From NCBI RefSeq assembly GCF_022539315.1, contig NC_066314.1:50219180-50283179 (forward strand): a stretch of DNA of 64,000 nt, in the 5' to 3' direction. The notes below the pieces were generated by a model that saw only the letters and a program-made list of their open reading frames with translations, was not told the origin of the DNA and searched no databases. Positions 1 to 13,916 of this stretch are shown in pieces (position 1 is the first letter of the stretch; every line of letters starts with the position of its first letter). A program made the translations under genes and the position numbers. The stretch is from Serinus canaria. Taxonomy: Eukaryota; Chordata; Aves; Passeriformes; Fringillidae.

Positions 1-3000
1 ACTGACCGCAGCAGGGACAGTGGTCAAACCCACATTCAAATAAATTCTTAAGACCTATATGAAGCTCATCTCTTCCTTGGGATCCACATGAAGAATTAGA
101 TCTCTGCAACAGATACACAGTCAGTAGCTTTTCCTAAATAATGAACTAATCAGAAAGACTAAAAATAGGCTGCACTGGAACATCAGTTCAGCCATTTGGA
201 ATGTAGAGCAAATGGCACTGAATGTGTTTAATGAAGTGAAAGAGCTTTGTTTTTAATCACTGAGCTATTGATAAATTGTTGATAGGTGATCAAATGTGGA
301 CTACGCTTTCAAATGTTGTGACTTTTTGAACCTGTCAAGATCCTCTTGAGCCACTCTTGATCCTTTCACTGCTAATGTAGTAGGACTTCCTGCCCTTTTC
401 AGGACCTAAAATAACTGTAACGTCATCTTTTTTTTTTTTCTGGGTAACAAACATCTAGCCTCTGGGCCAGTGATCAATTTTCAAGACTAAATGTTCATAG
501 TTGTACAAAATCAGACCCTGGGAACAGGGACGGATATGTGAGAGAAGATGACAAGATGGGAGGCAGATCAGTTCACATCTCTACATGCTGTTATCAGGAT
601 AACACCAGGGCATTAGATTAGGAGGATGGGGAGGGTGAATGAGGAATAATCTGGTTTTTAATTGTCCAGCAGCAAAATATGTGTGGGGAGTCAGCATAGA
701 CCCTACGGCAAGAGAAGATTTCATTTTCATGCAGGGAAGGAAGTGAGCTGGATCCTCATTGGTATTAAACCAAAGGAAGTAAAGGAAACTGAGGCTCTAA
801 TAGGAAATTTAGGTCTCTTGTAAGGTTTGAGAGAGTACTATTGAACTAGTTTAGTTTATGACAGACTGGCTGTCCTAGATTGACTACATCTTCCAGCATG
901 TCTGGGTCATACTTAGTCCAGAATGACAGAGGAAGAGAAAAGAGACTTAAGCAGAGTCCCTTTATTAATATCATCCAGGATTTCCCCTATGTATGGAATG
1001 TGTTCAGATGGAATGTAAGCAAAATTATTTGTTGTTTTGTGCTATTAAATGGGCTGAATCAACTGGAATGAATTTGAGGACTGACCCCTATGCACCTGCT
1101 CTGGCTAATGTATGCTCATACATCAATGATCTTGGTAGGCAGCTTGCTGTGCACCTTGAAACTATCTTTACTTTTCCTTCCAGTGGAGAAGAACCACAGT
1201 GTCTTTCTCACAGTCTGCAGGAAATCTCAAACCACATTTGAGATATAGTTTATACGCTACAACAATTTTGTAATGCTGGTTTACTCAGAATGCACAGTTC
1301 TTAGCATTCCTAGATTAATGTTAATGTGTCCCCCTCCCAAGGTGGGGGTACCTCATCCAACCCATGCTAAGTCAGTATAGCAATTAATTATCTGACTGAA
1401 TATTTGTACTCTGCTTATAAACTCATGAATTATTAAATTCCATCCTATTTGGAGCCAGGTTTTACTTTTAACCTCAACTGCAAACCAGATGTCCATCAAT
1501 TGTGATGTGCTCATACCTTAGGGTGATGAGAGCAGCAGAAAAGCCTAAATGGGTTGCTAGAAAGTGCTACCAGTAAAACAGGGATGCATTTCATTAGTGT
1601 TGGGAGGATTGGCAGCTCTTTAATTGTATGAATCACCCAATGGGTTGTTCCCAAAGCCAATTGGAGCGTGCCAGTTCAGTAGAGCCACAGTGAGCAATGC
1701 TGTGCTGCGTCATTCAGCATTCTCCCGTGAGTGATTAAATCCATGTCATTTGCCATAAATCAAATGTTGTCACAGGGTCAGTCTTGTGGGTTATGCTAGG
1801 TTATCGTGGGGATTTTGCACTGGTTCTATCAGGTGCTGCTGTGTCACACAGGTTTCTTCGAGGTCATGCTGGGTTCTTCAGATACCATCTCTTGAACTCA
1901 TTGGCAGCCCTGTTGGAGTGTTTCAGGGGAATGATGAGAAGGGTTTGCTATGTAGCCTTCTACTGCACTGGGTTAAAGCTACTTCTCACGGCTGAAGTAT
2001 CTCTTCCCTGGAAAATGTGCATTTTTCTCTTTTATTAGTTTAAGCAGACACTGTGACATTTGTGATTTTGCCTTCCAAAACAACACCTGCCCAAGGCCCA
2101 GAACTAATAAGATCTAGTCTTGAGGCAGTGGTTTCCTTTTTTCAGACAAAAAGCATCATGGTATTTCAGTTAATTCTGTTGCTGCCTGACTCCATGGAGT
2201 CAGATCATGCCCTTTGCTAATATTGCTGCACATTGGTGGTTTAAATTCCTGTTATCAGGAACTCCCACATAGCCAAGAAATGCATAAGCTTTCCCTCAGT
2301 GAGGGGATGTGGCCAAAGGACGAAGAGTACAAGACATCACATTCCAGGACTCCCCTGCTACAGTGGTCCCTTGTTTTGAGTTAGGATTTGGTCAGGTATA
2401 TGTTACAACAGCCTTGAGGTACTCCAGCTTGTATCAGAGACTAAGCCAATCTCTTCTGGTCTGGTGATCAGAAAAACACAAATGCAGCACAAAGCCACCT
2501 TTAACCCCCACAAACCATGCTGCTTTAGACATCACTGAGAGAGCTGGAAATCCACAGCTTCCCTCCAGAAGTCACTTTGAATAGCATGAGTTTAAAATGC
2601 TGACATTTTTATGCATAGAGAGACTATTTTAGCATTTTTAAAGGACCATCATGGCCTCCTGTGAGGCCCATGTGGTTATTTGAGAAGTAACTGATGCTTA
2701 CTTTTGCAGAAAAGCAATGTAAGAATAGTCGCGATAACATTTTTAAACTCTTCAAAATAAATTTATTTTCCATGACACACATGGCCCCTCTAGAACAGAG
2801 AGTGGCAGAACATGGTATGAAAATTTTACTGGTGCCAATCAAGGTGACGTTCCAAACCCACCAGTGCCATCACTGGTCAGCTAAACGAAGGCTAACAGTT
2901 AAATTACTGAATGCAAGGTCTCAATTTGCAGCAGCAAAACCAATGCTTCTGGGTGAGGTTTCAGCTCATGCTTTCTATGCATGCAATTTCTGTCCTCTGC

Positions 3001-6000
3001 TCAAAGCAATGGAAGCCATTCTGGTAGTGCCTGGTTTTTCCTCCTTTGATGCTTTCCATCCCCCAGTGTCTCTAGAGCACAAGAAAATGCTCCCATGCCC
3101 ATTCTACTTGTGGAAAATTTCAGACATGGGAAGATTAAGTGGTAAGCCAAGTATACACAAAGACTACAGTAGAGCTGAATTCACTTTTCACCAAGCCGCA
3201 AGTCCCTGTTGGATCACTCCACCTTCCTTCCAAAGTGCTGTTTACCTGGCCCCTACTGCCTATCACACCATGGAAGGATATTGACTGTTTTCCAAGTGTG
3301 AAGTACACAGATGTTCTCTAAAGCTCCAGGGAAACGTCATGGAGAGCAATCAGTAACATATTAGAGCCAATTCAAACTCTACGGTACTTCTTTCAAGCTC
3401 CCAGATACTTTGAACATAGGAGGTCTCTGCTGGAGCCACATCAGATCTCGCCGGTCTTCTATTAGAGTGAGCCAGGAAAAAAGTAATTCCTTCTGAAACT
3501 GAAATCAAGCTCATATTTTCCTCAGCAGAGATATTTTAAGTCATTCATTATTATCTTTTTTTTTTCCTCTGCAAAGCAATGCTTGATTGATACTCAGAAG
3601 TTGTTAGAAGCAAAGGGGAGAGAGAGAACATTGGGGTATTCTTCTTGCTGCAGTTGCAGGTATACTTGGCATGTAAAAAAGGTTTTATTTAAAAAAACAA
3701 ACCATTTCTACAATGCTTTGAGTGAGAAGAAAACAGCAAGGGAGAAAAAGAAAAATAAAATCCATGCTGTTTAAGTCTTGGGCAGTGTCAGGAAAATAAG
3801 TCATGAAGTTGACATATTGGGTCCAATCCATGGCTACTAAAAGTGAGCATGAACTACTAATTCTTACGTTCAGCAATGATGCATGCAAGGCTAAGACGCA
3901 GATTGTTTCATTTAGCCTTTGTGATGGAAGAATCCAATACTGAATTCCTGCGTAGGTCCGTGACAGATGGTGTTTAATAGCAACAAGCACTCTGGGTATG
4001 TTTTCCCATGTCTTGCTGGATCCCAGCTTTCTCCTCAGGCTTTCCATGTCAGTTGTAACTCACCTGGAGAAATTTTTAGATGTGTTTTCCTATTGCAAAA
4101 GCAAGACATGGAAATGCATTCACATTTAGCTGACATCACAGCGCAGTCCCATGATGCAGGCAAGGACATAATTTAGCATCTAAGGTGGCTTGCTTTCTTC
4201 CAAACACCGGTACATGGAATTATCACACAAACCTCCTTTCATTTCTTTCTTCATCCACCTGTCTGTTTTTTTTCTTTCTCATTCATGTTCAGCAGGTGCC
4301 TTCAATTCCCAAACATGTCCCCAGATCTTTCCCAATGTCAGCTGTGAAATTAAAAAGGGATTTTCTGAATTTGATTGATCAGGTTGTCACAAACCTGGCT
4401 AGGAGCCCTTTGTTGGACACTAATCAGATTGCTGCCGCAGAATCCAGCTGCTGAGTTTCCAGAGTGCTTTCAGCCTCTGGAACAAAAAGAGAGACAAAAG
4501 CTCTACACCTGACTGGGCATCTCCAGGGATGTTTGTGGGGCACAGAGCTCTATCGACCATTCCTTCTTGAGAACTTGACCTCCTACTGCAGTTGCCTCTC
4601 CCTGCAGGCTCACACAACTTCCCCAGGTAGCTTAAGTACAGCCTTTCACAGAAACCTATCATGAGGCATGGGCTTACCCTTTCACTTACAGTCACTGCTA
4701 GATGTAACACATCTGTGATAAGGATGAAATTTGCATAAAATATCTGAACCCATCACCTCTCAGGAAAAACAGATCATTAAAAAACAATAAAAACAATGTC
4801 CCCCCCAACAGCTCCCTCTCTTTTTAAGTCAGTGGGAAATCTGCCTTTGATGCCAGTTCATAATTTGTCTTTTCTGCTCATGGTTATTCCCCCTCTCCAA
4901 ATGAGCCTTTTGTTTTTACATTCACTCCTCTCTCTACTATCCTTCTCTCTTGTCTCTTGATGAAGTTTCCTGTTTTGTTGTTCAACTAAGTCTTTCTTTA
5001 TTCCTTTCCATCTTTACCTGGCTTTGTTCAGCTTTTTGCAACGTGCACAGGGCTCAGCAATCCTTCTGCCCCTGTGTGCAGTCTCAGTCATCATCCACCA
5101 GGGTTCAAGGACCAACTGCTGCTGATGTATGAAGGACTCTCCTGCCTCACAGTGAGCAGGAATCCACACTGGAGTTACTCTTGTGGTGACAGCAATGTAA
5201 TAACACCATGATAGCAAGGAGAGTGCACAGCTCATGCAGAGGTCTCACATCAACATGAGGCTCAGCCCAGCTGTTCAACAGGCATTTAAACCTAGTGCTA
5301 TTCTAGCAGCGTTGCAGGCTCGCTAGGTACAATGACTCTGAAAGAGGTACAGATATTTATCTCAACAAGCTCTTGAGGCCTTCAGCTGCTGTTCTGGCAA
5401 GTGCTCAGAGCTGCTGCTTTTGGAGGACACATGCCCACCCAGATCTCCTCCAGCCATTCAAATTCAGTATGCAGGAGCTCGGACCAAAATGACAAGATTA
5501 AGACATAGGCTATTTTCTAACTGTTATGTGAGTCAGGGGCCCAGTGCACAGCATAGCCTGCATGCTTTTACAAAGGAAAATAGGTGGAAGCATCACATTA
5601 TCTGTGGCTGCAGCTCAGCAGATGCTCCATTTGCACACTACAATTTATGAGCTGTGCTATGGAATGATTTAGAGGGTTGAGGACAGAGTGCTTTGCTTTC
5701 ATCAGGGATATGGAGGTAAAAGAAGACTTGCCATGAACAGGCTGTGAATACAGCCTAGAGAATAAGACAGAGTTTTCCTGTGTGGGCTGACATGCCGCAC
5801 ATGGATCACTGCACAGATCACCCTTGGAGTAAGGATGATTCGATGGGCTCTTATTATAAATGATCCTTGGCTAACAACATAGAGAAAGTAATTTATGCTT
5901 CTTCCTGCATTTCTAAATAATCTTTAGTACGTTGAATTGTCCATAAATCTACTGCTCTACTTTTGGATACAGGTGTGAATCCAAGGACTCTCTGACTCTT

Positions 6001-9000
6001 AAAATGATGAAGTTTGGCAAGTAGAAACTGCTTTTTAAAGCAAGCATTCACTTCTCTCTCTTTTAAATACTGCAGGAAGTTATGACACGCTTAGAGGAAG
6101 TAAGGTCTGATTCTGGTAAAGTGGGCTGAAATAACTTGCCATTTTCAGAGTGGAATGAAACAAATGGCAATTGTAATGCAAAAGCTTTGTGAGGATGTAA
6201 CTGTTTAAAAGCTGATTATGAAAAAGAGGGATTTGGCATCCAATCTGGAAGGGTAGTAGAGGGAAGGATGGCTGCATGGCAGGACTCCTGTTGGTGTATG
6301 AATGTCTGCACCATGGTGGCATTGTTATCCCCTTCTTGTCCTGACAATACGCAGTCAATGGCACTTCAGGAGGTGGGTGGGAGACATCTGGTTAATGAGG
6401 AACAGATGGACCTCATCGGACATGCACTATACCTGCTCTTTTCTCTGCAGCTCCCTCCCTCACTCTCTGATTTCCCTATTCTTCGTGGCAGCTGAACTCT
6501 TCCCTCTCCTTCCTTTCAAATGGGACGGAATGTTTGTGTGCTTCCCATAAAAAGCAATGAAATGCTCTGGTCAGAGCCAAGTGCAAAACCAGCAAATGCA
6601 GTTAGGAAATGACTCAACTGTAGCACACTCCATTCTCTTGGACCCTTATATGTTGTGTTGGTCCCCACTAACCATGCCCCCCATGCCCCCTTACCACTCC
6701 AGTCCCTAGACCCATCATGAACGTGGAAAACAAAGGCCACTTTCTCATTTGCCATTTCTTTGATAGGACCTGTTTAATAACCTGAGAAGGACTTTCTCGA
6801 AGCCCATTCTTTGGGATTTGGCACTTCTTTGGGATTTACCCCACTGTGATAAGGTATTTGTTTATGGGGACAATTTTTAGAAGAGGCACAGCGATTCCAG
6901 GCAACCTGAATTTCCCTTCTATCCTCCTAGCTCCTTCATGGCATGTAGGTAGGATTTGGGTTTGGGCTTGTGTGTTCTCATTCAGTTATCAGATGCCAGT
7001 AATGTGGGTTTGTTGGTCTTCCATGAAAATCTGAAAAGCTGCATACAAACCAGATCCTGAGAGAAATACAAATTCCCAAAGGCTTGTGCATCTCACAGCT
7101 CAGAGGAGACAGCACAGTGTTCCTAGATATGCTTCTACAAAGGAAATCTTCCTAAATCCCTGTGTTCCAACCAACGCTGACAAAATAGCAAAATAATTCC
7201 TATCAAGTTCCAATTGGCTTTCATTAATACTGGTGGCTTTCATTGAGATTTTCTTCCCAAGAGATATGACAGAAAAGTCAGTCTCTAAACCCCTTCTCAC
7301 TCCTTTTAGTAACAATTTTATTTCACTACAGTTATGCTTGCTCAGAGTTACAGAGTTGAACTGATCCCTCAGTTTAATTTACATGATGTGCCTATGTAAC
7401 ATCAGAACAAGGTTTTCTACCTTCCTCCAACTCAACAAGCATTTTAGTCTGGGTGAACAAAGTCCCCTGAATCAGTCCCTTTCAAGGGCAGCTAGCAGAG
7501 GCATAGTTAGCAGTCCAGCCATGCTACCTTCTTCTGTCTCTCTAATCGGAGAGCTATTACTGTGTCCAAAACCAGGATTAATTTCAGTGTAGGTTTGTCT
7601 TGGATAAACGGCCTCCACATCCCTTCTGTGGTTTGTACTCCAGCTGCCTTTGAGACACACTGGGCACAATTACAGCATGAATGAGGAAGGAGAACTTCAA
7701 AGGAGGATGATTAGGGTTGGATGAGTTGGAAACCAAGTTAATTCACTTGAGTTGATAATTTCAATGGGGAAAATGGACTGAGTCCCCATGGTATTCTCTT
7801 CATGGCATACAAATGCTGAGTTAGCATCCAGACCCACCCTCTGCCAGGATCTTGACTTTATGGGCAACTCGGAAGTATTATTCAATACATGTCCTAGCCA
7901 TGCGCCATGACTGTATCTGCTTGTCCTTGGCTCTCCTTCCAAGATCTTTTCCATACTCTCTCTCTTTCTGCCTTTTCCCAAAAGTTCTCTCACTCCTCTT
8001 GTTAACTCCATGGAGAGTTAACAAGCAGATTCTAACACAGTGAGTTAGCAATACCTCAGCAGCCTTAGAGGATAGGACAGCATGATAGGACAAAAAAAGG
8101 AAGAGCCTGTTCATCCTTCTCCTTTTACTATTAATCAGAAATTGAAATATGGTCATCTTAGCACCTTAGCTTTATTCTGTACATCATACACCCCTATCCC
8201 CAGGACTCTATTTCTGCCTGGGACATTTCCCTCTTTGCAGAGGAGTGAAGATCCTGACGTGCCCCCACTTCTCAGAGCAACCTCTTAAGTCCAGCATGGC
8301 AAGAACTGTCTTTACACTATTCCTCTCCCACAAGCTACTGAGCATGGCAACACAGTCTGGAACTGGTGTATGCTTCAGTGAGTTCACAGAGAGATAGATC
8401 CCCATCTGAGAATCCCATCCAGAAATCCTCAGGGAGAGAATGTGTTCAGCCATCCCTGGAAGCTCATCTTCAGGCTTCACCATGCACATACCAACAAGTC
8501 TGTCAGGTCAGCCAGTGCTACCTCTCTCCAGATGCTTGGATGGCTGTACACTTTCTTGTTTTGTCTTAGATTATTTCCTTTTACACACCTTGTATCTCTG
8601 CTTGGACACATTCCACAGCTACAAAAAGTCTTCCCAATGGCCTCTACTCCCATTAGAGGAGCATCTGCTCAAGGCCACTGATCATTCAGTCCTCCTGATG
8701 CAATGGAGTTGAAGTGGTCTGGGAGTTTCTTACCAGCATAACCTCTCTCTTTGACAGATCCTTTCTTTTAAACTCTGGAATGCAACTCTTGGCAAATAAT
8801 GCCATCTTCAGTGTTCCACCTCCAAATAGCCTTCCATCTGCTGAAGAGTGAAAATCAGTGTCGGTGCACCTGAACCTGTTCCCTTGAAGGGAGATTTTCT
8901 GTGCACTGCCCCAGATTTGTCAAGTCCATTATGAAGAATCCTGTTGTGCAGAACTTCAAATGGAGACATGCTGCTTTGTAAGATAAATGCAGGTTGAAAG

Positions 9001-10090
9001 CATGCAGCTGCATTCCTAGAGAAAAGGGCTATGATTCCCCAGAGACCCTCGAAGGTCCAAGGTAACTGCAGTCATGACCTCATTTCTTGCACCAGTCTCA
9101 TTAGTGCAGTAATGGAATGAACTTGTACAAGCCCCACTGGAGAAGGGACAAAACTGATATTCCCAGTTCTGTCTTCTACAGTAAGTGCATGCATAGAAAT
9201 ATGCCTCTGAGGGAAGTTTATGCCCCAGGCGGGATAGGTGAAGAACTGGGGCTTACTGTTGGTTTTAGAAGTCGATAGATTTTGGATTCTTGCTGCACTT
9301 TCATGTAAACTACAAGCTCTTTCTTTTACTTCCCATCAAAACGCAGTTACATGCAGTGAAGGGCATTGAGTTTTTGGACTGTTGAGATTGCTTCACTGGG
9401 ATTCTGGGATTCCAATATTCCTGCTCTCCTCAAATGTGGCGAGATCCATGGTCAGCCCAAGCTGAATAAATTATCCCTGGCTTGAGTTAGAATTCAGTTT
9501 TGGTTGTTTTTTTCTGATTCAGTTTCCCTGGTATGTTGGAAATAATAGTAATAATAATAATCATGCTGCATCATAAATCTTAGGTTAGCCTGGAAGCCTG
9601 GGCTTCCATCCCAAAATGTTCTCAGAGCCTTAACCAGTTTTGAAGAACATCACAATCAGCCAGTGGGGTGGATCTGCTGGAGCACTCTCCCATTTCCTAT
9701 GTTTAGACTAGCATGGAAGCTTCTTTTACTTTAATATATGTTGCACTGACAGAAATCTGTCAACATGTTGCCGATTTGAGAAAGTCTGTTTTTCCCTGTA
9801 TATTTTTTTCAATCCAATTCCTTTTCTCCTTGTAACTTCTAGTTATAACACAAATTTCAGCAGCTGGATGCTGTGGTAGAATTAAATTTTAGAGTTGCTC
9901 CATAGGTGTTTATAGTCTGGTCATTACCACGTTGTGTATGCATTGAATCACTCTATTTACAGGCTTTGCAATGGCATAGCACTGACTTTCACCTCCAGTT
10001 GTGCTTGTTTATATACACCCTCTAGACACAGCACAAGGGATATCGATAAAGAACAGGTTGGTCAGACATTTGTGTGTGGTATTTGAGTTG
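1..10090. other. Non-coding stretch, probably CACNG2 intron 1
   Basis: I see no exon, RNA gene or recognisable transposon here. Open frames are all short, lack plausible splice context and resemble no family I know. Simple sequence is limited to a T run near 428 and an imperfect ATA/TAA run near 9541-9561. The only clear structure is a short hairpin at 7999-8026. Because CACNG2 exon 2 is the first exon visible downstream and this gene's first intron is very long in other vertebrates, the stretch is most simply read as intron. The window does not include exon 1, so this is inference. Confidence 0.55.
7999..8026. repeat. Short inverted repeat, 11-bp perfect arms, 6-nt loop
   Basis: The left arm 7999-8009 reads CTTGTTAACTC and the right arm 8016-8026 is its exact reverse complement. 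They are separated by six bases. No flanking gene signal suggests a function. Confidence 0.7.
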
Positions 10091-10250
10091 GAATCATAGG
10101 ATAACTGGAACATTCAGGTGGGAAGGAACCTCACAAATTCTCTTGTCCAAGCTACTGCTCAAAGCCAGGTCAGCTGTGAGGCCAGGCTAGTTTGCACAGG
10201 GCTTTACTCAGCTGCAGCTAGGTTTCATGGATATCAAATCCCAGCAGAAC
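10091..10250 (-). mobile_element. CR1 LINE 3'-end fragment, minus orientation, degraded
   Basis: The left edge begins GAATCATAGG, the reverse complement of the ATTCTATGATTC-type terminus of avian CR1 elements. It is followed by a diverged form of the complemented CR1 3' tail: a GGTGGGAAGGAACCTC-like stretch, then TTGTCCAAG, then CTGCTCAAAGCCAGGTCAGCT. CR1 copies are usually truncated at the 5' end, which fits this length. Divergence is substantial, so it is an old copy. The right boundary is approximate. Confidence 0.75.
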
Positions 10251-13200
10251 TCCGAGTGAATGTGGTGTATCACTGAAGAACAGCTATGCCCAAAGTTCCA
10301 GACATTTGGGTTTTTAAAAATTTATACTTCCGTTTTAGTGGTTTGTGCATCACACCTTTGAGACTTATCCCATCTCCTCACTCTGGCAGTTCTCAGTGGG
10401 TACTCATCAAGAACTGAAAATAGCCCATCCTGGATCTCAAATCAATAAAAATTGTAAGCCCTGCCTGAGCCACATGCCTGTAAGAAAACCAAAGGAAGCA
10501 CCTTGTATGGCTTTTCCTAGGTTGTGCACACAAGAAAAGAAATAGCAGTGTTTCATCTACCTAATCACAGTAATAAGAAAGCAGCCAGAGAGTAAGAGAT
10601 GTAGGAAAATGTGCTCTGCAGAATTAAGCTCCTTGGGAGCTCACTGTGTGAGAATTGAAGGCTCTGAACCCATGGGAACATGTCTGATGCCTCCCTGCAC
10701 CAGTTGGTGAAATCCCACGCTACCTGTTTCTAGTCCCTGAAGTCAAATGCACAGGGGGCTCCCCTCTGTCCTGGGGATGGGTGGACTTCTCTTTGTGAGC
10801 TAACACTTACAGACTTCTGAGCATGAAACAGGAGTTAACTGCTTACTGTTGGCAAAGGGTTAGGCTAGATAAATCACCATATCATAGCGCATCCTCAGAG
10901 CCCTGGAGCAGGGGCAGTGAAGTTGTCTCTGGTCAGCATGGATGCTACCAGATTTGAACTCCTCCACTGAGGTGGAAGAGTTCAAATCTGGTAGCATCCA
11001 GGAAGAAAAAAGAAAAAATATTCTTCTGAAATCCCATTTATTTGGCTCCTTACTTGGGAAATTGCACAACAGCTCAAGGATCATACAACTCTCATCATGC
11101 AGTGACAAGTAGGCAGAAAGTTTTAAGAGCAACACCAACCAATTCAGCTGTTTTCTGACAAAAACTATCTTTTTTTTCCCTGAATGTAACAAGAGATCAT
11201 AGTCTCCATATACTGAGGATCATGTGCTGTAGGTCTCGGAGCTGCAAAAATGTGTCAGCCAGAGCTGCTCAATAGTTCAATGGTCTATTGGATAAATGGG
11301 AGGATGAGAAACACAGTAAAAGGCAATCTGGGGCCACGTGAATGTCTGCCAGCCAATGCCACTGGTCTGGAAAACCCTGGGTTGCAATTAGAAACTGTAT
11401 TTCATAAAGCAGAACCTCCTACTGTGATACATGTTAGACAAACACACAAAACAGGCTTTAGGCTGCCCACGGTTCAGCCTGGTCAGGGCAGTCAAACCTA
11501 CAGCCAGAGGAGCCGTTCCAAACTCCGAGCTCCCGGCAAGGCTGCGCCTCTGGGTACTGAACAGTGATGCTGAAGACATGAAGCTTCAAACAGCTTTGTG
11601 CAGACCCCTGGTAACACCTTGGGCCTCTTGTGTTTAGAAGATTCCCACTTCGATATAGAAGTGGCTGCATTGGTCACAGGCAACTCCTCTTTACTGTCAT
11701 CTCCCTTAATTCTTTGCATGTGTGAGTGTCAGCATGTTGTTAATCCCACTTGCCTGGAGCTGGCTTCTCAGGCCAGCTGGGAAATGGGGCTATGCTAGAG
11801 AGAGATGCTGTATTCCAAACCTGAGGCTGTGTAGCAGAGGAACCCAGTCATATGGCTCTGCAAACAGGCCCAGATTTGTTTGCTCACAGTCACCAGTACG
11901 CACCATGATGAGCGCTTGGTGGCTTGCTCCTTTTGGAATACGTGTGAGTCCCAGGGCTGCTCAGCAGTTCATAGCTGGATTATAATCTATATGTTAGGCA
12001 TGTAATGGTGTACAGTGGCATGATTGGTCCAGAGCTAGATGTGACAACACTGTCATCTCTCTTTTGAACAGTTCATCAGACGCTTGCAACATAAATTTCT
12101 AATACCGACTTTATTTATCCACAGCCATTACTTTGTGCTGCAGCCGTTTCACTGCATAAAATATCTGGGGTATAATTCTGGGACTTCCCCACTCAGGAGC
12201 AGAGGCTTTTCACCCAGCAAGCTACATGAGATGTTTCACTGGCTTGGATGGAAAAGATGAAAGTCTGTAACTTATAAAAATGCCAGCAAAATGTATTTGG
12301 TTGTGTTCACAGCTTGAACTGAGTGAATCTGAAGCAGTTGAGCTGCTGTAATGTGGCTTTCTCCCTGTCCTGCCAGCATCCAACTCACACAGTTTAAACC
12401 ACCTTAACTTCTACTGTACTCCTCCACATTTGCCCCTTGCTGTCCAACAAACAAGATAGAGATGTGGTGCTCCTTCATAGCACCTGTAAGATTATCCTGT
12501 GTTACAACAGCAGTGTTCCTGTAGCAGCCAAGGAAAGAAACAAAGCTAGACAGACCAATAAATAAGAAAGCTGATATATTTCCACCAAATGAAGGAAGCT
12601 TTTTATACCCTCTACCTGTCATAAACCTTAAAGTATTGATTCTGCAGTCACATTTTCTTCATCAAAGATGGATTCTGTGGATGCAGTCAAACTTTGGCTG
12701 AGTGTATACATGCATTTGGAGTGAAAAGTGTGTGACACCTGACTTTTAATACTAACCTCTAAGACTACCCTTTAAACAAAAACTCAGCATGGGACATCTC
12801 CCAGTGTTGGTTAACTCCTACTATTTGAAGGGACAGGTTAGGCTCTCACACGCCTGTTTTACCTTGCAAAAATTACATAATTGTCATCTGATGGGCAAGA
12901 ACATAGGTTTTAGTAAATACCACACAAAATATTTGAGTATGATCATTCAGTTTACTTTAAACAAATTAGCTTCAATTGTGCTCCCACTCCATTTGTCTGC
13001 CTTCTGTGACTGTTCCAGAAACATATTTACTGGCATGGATTTTCCCTCAAATGGCAACATTTACATGAACATGTTTGTAAAAAGCAAATGTTGATTCTAT
13101 AACCAAAAAGTATTCACTCTGATGAGTCACTACTACTAACAAGTTAAAGAAACTACAAAATTTTTACTGAAAATTTTTGAATGAGGGAAAAGCTGCAAAA

Positions 13201-13916
13201 GCATCTGGGGTTTTGGGCATATTTTTGTTGCATTCTTTCTTTTGTGGGAGAACTGGAAACCCAAATATTTTCCATTTTCAATTGATGGCATAGGATAAAA
13301 GTCATTGAGTACATGTCTCCAGTTAGAAAATAACTGGAATTCACATCTCATATACTTAAAGCCATGCTGGCAGAAACAGATTAGCAAACAAGTCAGAGGT
13401 TGAATTGCCCTTGTGCTGTCAAAAAAAAGTCAATCAACAAACAAATTGAGGGAAGCTATTATGTTCCTTCAAGAATTATTTTGAAACACATGGGAGAGAC
13501 TGTTAATGGTTTCGAGGAAGTGGGTATCTCCCAGACTCTTCAAAAGAAATTCGACTTTCTGTTGATCACGCATGGAATTGCAGTTTTACATTCCTTACCA
13601 ATCCTATATTTCGTAACATTTGTACTGAGTGCTAGAAAAGAGAAGGCTGGCTTGGGTTCACAGTGGAAAAACCCAGGACTAAAATCTGTTATCAATTGAA
13701 ATCAAGACAGGGGAGACAGAGAATGAGAGAGACAGAGAGAGTTTAAAAAGCAGAGAGAGAAATATTAGTCCAGGCAAAGGAAGCAGTATTGGAAAAAGAC
13801 ATGTCAACAGCTGGAGCTGTGGGACACTAAGGAAGCCCCTGCTAGCAGAGAAATTTGAGTAATGGCATAGACGGGAACAAAGCAGATTGGAAAATAAAGG
13901 AGAGAGATTTGAAAAA
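10251..13916. other. Non-coding stretch, probably CACNG2 intron 1
   Basis: No exon or recognisable RNA gene is seen. The only notable structure is the near-perfect hairpin at 10939-11000, listed separately. The remaining sequence is ordinary AT-leaning intronic DNA without long tandem repeats. Confidence 0.5.
10939..11000. repeat. Near-perfect inverted repeat, 29-nt arms, 4-nt loop
   Basis: The left arm 10939-10967 and right arm 10972-11000 are reverse complements at 28 of 29 positions. The single mismatch is C at 10962 against A at 10977. The loop is TGAG (10968-10971). The transcript of either strand would fold into one tight hairpin. The arms do not resemble any transposon terminus I know. 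Confidence 0.9.

Noticed and set aside
2694..3284. Open frame of 196 codons on the + strand
   Set aside because: No recognisable domain or repeated motif, low-information composition, and no flanking promoter or splice pattern. Such a length is expected occasionally by chance in 64 kb.
10978..10992. tRNA B-box-like word GTTCAAATC
   Set aside because: It lies inside the right arm of the hairpin at 10939-11000. There is no A-box at the right distance and no cloverleaf.
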